Shown here: piece by piece, positions 58,556 to 64,000 of the stretch
Layout of the letters: each line of letters starts with the position of its first letter
How positions within the stretch are numbered: the stretch's first letter is position 1
Source: Pleurotus ostreatus/Saccharomyces cerevisiae fusant
Lineage: Eukaryota > Opisthokonta
Length of the DNA: 64,000 nucleotides
NCBI GenBank assembly: GCA_024196135.1
Contig: JAMQCK010000064.1
Location: 1 to 64,000, forward strand
Reading direction: 5' to 3'
Notes under the pieces: model-generated
Databases searched by the model: none
Told to the model about the DNA's origin: nothing
What the model saw: only the letters and a program-made list of their open reading frames with translations
Position numbers and translations under genes: made by a program

Positions 58556-59307
58556 GATGGTGGTTCAGGACAAGGAGGAAAAGTGAAAGGTACGGTCACC
58601 GACATGTCGTTCCCCTGCTTAAGTAGGGCATTACGTAATGGACGACCATCACGTTTGGTTACCTGTTGCCTGCCTCACGACTTGCGCATGGCAGGATACG
58701 TCCCGGTGCCCAGCTGGTTTAGACTTCAAGGCCACCCTTCGCCCTCACCGCTTACCTCTGCCGGGGCCGGATGCGCGAGTTTGGGCCGTGTTCGCGCGGT
58801 GCCACTCAATCATTGCCCGATAGCGAGTCCGCCACCCGGTCACGGAAGTATCTACATATGCAACTCGGCCGATGTAGTGACGGTCCCAAGCGAGCCCAAC
58901 GTTCAGCTGCACCGCCCCGTCGCGCGCTTGACTCTTGCTGATGGCGACGAGCGTCGACGTCATTGGGGCACGCTCACCGCAATGGCCCGTATGTTAGCCC
59001 CGGACGCGCTTTTTGCCTCGTGGAGAGCGCTCGGCTGTGTCCGCGCACCATGTTTTGCGCGTGACGTAGCCAGCACGTGGGCGGTTGAGTCGGGATGCAC
59101 CGCCATCAGCGCCTTTAGCGCACACCGCCCCCGCACTTCGCCCAACATCTATGCATACTTTCTGGAGAACTCAACGCGGACGATCGCATTTCCGTGCCTC
59201 CGACTGCCAAAATCTGTGCACGGCCCAGAGGATTCCGATGACGCCCTGGACTACAAAGGTCAGCTCGAGCGGGATGGACCGTCGACTCATCGCCGGGTCG
59301 ACGCGCC
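58556..59307. other. 752-bp divergent intergenic region
   Basis: It lies between the starts of the basic repeat gene and the phosphatase gene. A 268-codon open frame on the plus strand crosses it but has no protein-like features. No TATA box is evident. Confidence 0.5.
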
Positions 59308-60069
59308 ATGGGCTGGAAGAACGTGAACGCCGTTATTCCTGACCGACTCCTCCTTGGCAAGTCAGTAAGCTAGCACGGCAAGCCCCTTGACCGGCGACGC
59401 GTCTCGTCTTCCCGTCTCATCACAATGTATTAACCCGACATAGTCTGTCCGCCGCCAGATCCACACGCACCCTGGGGGAGAATCGGATAACTCATATCAT
59501 TTCTGTCTGTAACGATGCCATCCCGGCAGAAAGCCCCGCGTCGGGCATCAGCCACTATCGCATACCCGTAAGTCTAACTTCTTCCCCGCGTCGACCCCAG
59601 CTAATTTCCCGGGCACAGGTTGAGGACCGTGACTATGACGATCTCCTTATATGGCTACCGACTGCCTGTCAGTTCATCGATAATGCACTTCGGAGCGGTG
59701 GCGTTGTATTAGTCCATTGTGGTCAAGGTCTTTCTCGTAGCGCGACTGTCGTCGCTGCTTACTGTGAGTGCAGGCAACCGAAAGTCAACACGAGACGTAC
59801 CAACACGCTTTCCAGTAATGTGGTCACGACGAATAAGCGCGACGCAAGCATTGGAAGAAACACGAAGGGGTGAGTAGCTTGTCACCACCTGTTCCAATTT
59901 ACTGACCGGCTGGCCAGCTCGCGACCAAATATGGCCGAACCCAGGTTTTCAAGAGCAGCTGGTCCTGTTTGAGCTCTGCCAATACGCGCCATCGCGTTCT
60001 AATGGCATATACAGTTCTTGGAGAACGAAGCTGGACCGTCGTCTCCGCGCGGCCGGGCTTCCGCATTGA
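59308..60069 (+). CDS. dual-specificity protein phosphatase, 175 aa
   Basis: Five exons give about 175 aa: MGWKNVNAVIPDRLLLGN, then SAARSTRTLGENRITHIISV (the family start), YRIPVEDRDYDDLLIWLPTA, the P-loop VLVHCGQGLSRSATVVAAYL and a C-terminal part with QALEETRRARDQIWPNPGF. HCGQGLSR is the HCx5R signature with nucleophile Cys and phosphate-binding Arg. The general-acid Asp is in EDRDYDD. This is the typical small catalytic-domain-only DUSP seen in fungi (Yvh1/Pps-like size, but without zinc domain). Substrates are unknown. The start is the only ATG upstream of the VIPDRLLLGN block. Confidence 0.9.
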
Positions 60070-60563
60070 AAATACCCTTGGTAGATTATAGATCCTTGGT
60101 ACGTCCTTCTCATTCCCTCCCGAGGTCCTGAGGCTAACCATTCTTCGTTAGGCGCCGTTTAATGGTTTTCTTGCATGCACTATTTATTCTCTTCACAGGC
60201 TATCCCCAACTCCCAGGTCCCACCGTGTAAATACTATAGTTGTGTACAGCTGTCGGTGCTGTCGCTTGTATCACCTATGTAACAGTAACCGAATCGTACA
60301 TAGCGGCTAATGGATGTATATTCCTGGACAACTGGCGCCCAAGGGCAAGCTGTGTGGTGGCAGACGAGTCAGAGAGCGTCGAGGAGCGCGCAGGGCGGCG
60401 ACCACGTACGGGTGTCGTGGAACCCCTAAGCGTGGGAGTATATAAACGGCGCAAGCAAACAAAGCCCGCAAAGTGTTGTGCCCAGCGCATCGCACTTGCC
60501 CTCAGCGCACCGTCGTTCAAATCCGCCAATCCGTTTCTTGTTCCCTCCCGCCACTCGCCAGCC
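60070..60563. other. intergenic, phosphatase 3' flank and ARF1 promoter
   Basis: Besides the TATA box listed separately I see nothing. A T-loop-like string near 60515 is not part of a tRNA. Confidence 0.5.
60439..60446 (+). promoter_or_regulatory. TATA box of ARF1
   Basis: TATATAAA lies 118 bp upstream of the ARF1 start codon, a normal spacing. Confidence 0.5.
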
Positions 60564-61383
<820 letters not shown>

Positions 61384-61699
61384 ACGCTGGTCGGATTCCG
61401 CTGTTGCACGTGTCATGATTCTCCACGATACATACGAAAACCGTCCCAGCTTCCACCTGTCCACCTCGTACACTCGTCTTATCATAACGGTCTTATAACT
61501 GCCCTCCTTCCTCTTCCGGAGTTCTATATTTTTTCACGATTTCTGTTACGCATTGTGTTTGCCTAGCGCTCCGCACTTCCTTTGTACATGCGAAGGCATG
61601 GGTCGACCAATGCCAGTGCTTTTTGCCTTATAGAGCGGTACGCGCAGTTGTCAGACTAGAGGATGGCGGTACTAATATAATACAAGCTGGGGATGTGCA
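61384..61699. other. intergenic between convergent ARF1 and SEC15 stops
   Basis: It holds two 3' flanks of 316 bp in total. No gene seen. Confidence 0.5.
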
Positions 61700-64000
61700 T
61701 TATACTTCTCCGGGGAAAAGGCGGCCAACTGCCTCTGCTTCCTTACGTCTACGCTCGCCTAGCTCGCGCTCCGGATTGGCCCGCTGCTGGGCGCCGTACC
61801 TGGCAAGCTTCTCCAAAAGGGCTTGTAGGCGCTTGTGCTTGACCATGCTGTATGCTGCTCTGCGATTCGCAGGCACGAGATACTCTTGAACCGTGTTGTT
61901 TAGAGCAATGCCGCAGGTCTGAAAGGATGGATGAGATCGTCTGCAAGAGCTTCGAGGAAGGATACTTACCGCCCGCAGCTCGGCGAAGACAGCCACCAGA
62001 TGCCCGCGGCTGATACGCTTCAGCTCGTCCTCGAGGAAGTCAACGTCCAGCAAGATGTTTGATATGGCATTCTCGTTCATCATAGGGATGCCGTTGCCAG
62101 TAAGGAAGTCCTGCGGTTAGTATTAGCGTGGCAGCACTCTGTCTATCCATCTACTTACCATCAAGCAATCCGAGATATAGATCACGGCGCCTCGGTATGC
62201 CTCGTCCTTATACGTTTCCTTCACCTGCAGTGAGTCGACGACGGTCGTGAGCCAGTTGATGAGCTCGTCAAGGTAACTGCTCGGCGCCGATTCGCGCGCA
62301 GGCGGCGTCCAGTCGTACTCGCAGAGCTCGAAGAAGTCATCGAGCTTGGACGTGATGAGGGTGTTCAGGCGGGTGAGGGCGCGGGTGATGGTGAACTCGA
62401 AGGCGGTGGAGGCTTTGAGGGTGATCGTGCCGCCGCGGTTGGCAGAGCTAGCAAGCGCCATTAGCAAGTCGGTTCAGCGAAGTTGTCGAGCGTGGCGCAG
62501 TCAGAGGCGGTGCATTATATGCTGGATGCTCACCGAAGCTTAGTCAAGGATTTCTCGAGCTCAATGCAGGCGCCTTGGAAGTACTCGAGGTTGGTGATGA
62601 TCTGTGCGATCTGGGAGAAGGTGGAGGTGCCTGCGAGGCGTTGGGCGACGGGCTCGCTAATGTGATCCTTGAGGAGGCTATCAAGCGACTGAGCAAGGTC
62701 GTCAGCGTGACGTAGGCAGTCTTCCAGGCGGAAAACTCACCTTGCTCAGTAGGTCGTCAATGTTCCTATGATGGTCGGACACGCCTTCCACAAAGGTGTA
62801 GAACTTCTGAATGAAACCGCGGATCTGGGAAAGTATAAGCGCGCGCACTGTCGTGGGGGATAGTACGGGAACATACGTCCTGACAAGATAAGTAGAAGGT
62901 TTGCGACCAGGGCAACATTTGGGGAAGCGGGAGCCTGAGGAATACGTTTAGACCTTGAGACCAAGGATGTAACGATACCCACCTGCGGATGGCGTATTTC
63001 TCCTGCTCGGTGACCAAAATGACCTCCAAGACACCGTCGACTTCATTATCGTTCTCCACCTGCATGGGCAAGTGGTCGTCTTGCGAGACAATCTTCGAAC
63101 CAGTGAGCATACAATCAACTTTACGCCACCAGACGAACGTACAGTCTCGAATCGCTTGCTAAAGTGTGACTCCAGCAGCTTCGCGTACTTCTCGAACAGC
63201 ACCATGATGAACGAGTTCAGTGGCTGCGTGCTGTAGTACGGGGCCTCGACCGTCATGATGAACCCGAGCAAGCACTCCTTCACTTTCAAGAACACATCCG
63301 GGTCGGTCTCGGTGGTCAAGGAGGCCTCTATTCCGGCGATGAGGCGCGCGATGAGCAGGTCCCAAAGCTCGACGACGTCGCGTTCGGAGCGGAAGTTGTT
63401 CGTCGTTTGTAGAACGTTTGTCTCGACGATGAAGAAGCCTGAGATTTCCTGGGTATATTCGGAGAGCGAAGCGAGGGGAAGGGGGGAGGGAAGGATGAGG
63501 TCGGATTGGGCCTGTAGGGTGTTGTTATGTATGGCGCGCAAGCCCATCTAGAGACGATGCGTACCTTGCGATCGGCCTGGTATGATTTCTGCAGCTCTTC
63601 CAGAGAGTCGAGGGTGGTATAGATGTGTATGCATTCGTATAGCGGGCGGAAGTCGATGCGTAGCTGGGGATTGTCCAGCACGTTGACTTGGCAGGGTTAG
63701 CAGCAACCTACGGCTATGGAAAGATGCACACACATTCTGTCTTCTCGTAGGTGACCATCTCGACCGCGCTGCCGACCTTGCTCATGCGCAGAAGCGGGTC
63801 TTTCTCTCGACGACTGCGCCACTTTCGGATGCGCATATCCATCCCCTCGAGGGCCAGAGCGCCGACCTGCGCGCTCACATTGCGAATCTCGAGCAGCCAT
63901 TGCTTCATGGACGCCGTCACCGCATCCTTGATCTGACGTCGGAGGGAGGGAAGTGAAGAGAGCAGATGCTCAAAGAAGGGTGTGTGCGAGAGGGATGTAG
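61700..64000 (-). CDS. SEC15: exocyst subunit SEC15, partial (5' end beyond window)
   Basis: About eight exons on the minus strand are visible; the N-terminus lies past position 64000. Recognisable Sec15/EXOC6 segments are HTPFFEHLLSSLPSLRRQI, RIDFRPLYECIHIYTTLDSL and ISGFFIVETNVLQTTNNFRS. The middle has FIMVLFEKYAKLLESHFSKR and LVTEQEKYAIR. The C-terminal domain has DFFELCEYDWTPPARESAPS, YISDCLMDFLTGNG and DVDFLEDELKRISRGHL. The stop TAA follows VGRLFPGEV. Sec15 is the exocyst effector of Rab Sec4, tethering secretory vesicles at growth sites such as hyphal tips. Introns are short and regular. Confidence 0.95.

Noticed and set aside
58520..59326. 268-codon open frame on the plus strand upstream of the phosphatase
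   Set aside because: It overlaps the first exon of the basic protein on the other strand, lacks any motif and looks like GC-driven open frame.
60510..60530. GTTCAAATCC-type T-loop string, as in tRNA
   Set aside because: No matching acceptor stem, D-loop or anticodon arm around it; it lies in the ARF1 5' region.

Overview
This window is nuclear DNA from a basidiomycete fungus, most likely an Agaricomycete. The evidence is the gene style: compact, GC-rich genes broken by many introns of about 50 nt, with GTGCGT/GTGAGT/GTAAGT donors and CAG/TAG acceptors. Typical families are present: two alpha-tubulins, a fungal AAA ATPase, a Kre9/KNH-like GPI protein, Ser/Thr-rich surface proteins and a basidiomycete-type multi-pass membrane protein. 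I support 29 protein-coding genes, one of them cut by the right edge. I see no rRNA gene, tRNA gene or CRISPR array. Exon joins were made by eye from splice signals, reading frame and family similarity; starts that are uncertain are flagged.

Layout. 0-5.3 kb: a small element with 60-bp inverted termini, an F-box protein, an MFS permease of the allantoate/nicotinate type, and a 14-3-3 protein. 5.8-12 kb: an ARO8-type aminotransferase, the GRR1-like F-box/LRR protein, and a divergent unknown gene. 12.6-19.8 kb: three compact pairs or groups: LSM3 with U1-C (divergent), VTC1 with SWC4 (convergent), and SWC4 with an AAA ATPase (divergent). 20-26 kb: two alpha-tubulin genes in the same orientation, with an unknown repeat-bearing gene between them. 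26-33 kb: a hormone-sensitive-lipase-type hydrolase and a sugar transporter. 33-42 kb: CFT2/CPSF100, a single-pass Ser/Thr-rich surface protein, a small GPI-type secreted protein and a HAD phosphatase. 42.5-49.2 kb: an unknown coiled-coil gene, an ACMSD-type decarboxylase, a multi-pass membrane protein and quinolinate phosphoribosyltransferase. 49.5-53.6 kb: a Kre9/KNH-like protein, a Gemin2-like snRNP assembly factor and a lysine-rich nuclear protein. 53.6-55.4 kb: the emptiest stretch. 55.4-64 kb: a PH-CNH protein, a basic repeat protein, a dual-specificity phosphatase, ARF1 and the exocyst subunit SEC15.

How the genes relate. Most are housekeeping genes and need not act together. Three relationships stand out. 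Several genes serve RNA processing (LSM3, U1-C, Gemin2, CFT2), and two of them share a 122-bp divergent promoter. ACMSD and quinolinate phosphoribosyltransferase lie 2.3 kb apart and act at the same kynurenine/NAD branch point. ARF1 and SEC15 are convergent neighbours that both serve vesicle traffic. Nothing here is clearly a new multi-gene system. The most novel items are the terminal-inverted-repeat element, the short divergent promoters, two unknown repeat proteins and a PH-CNH protein without a Rho exchange domain.
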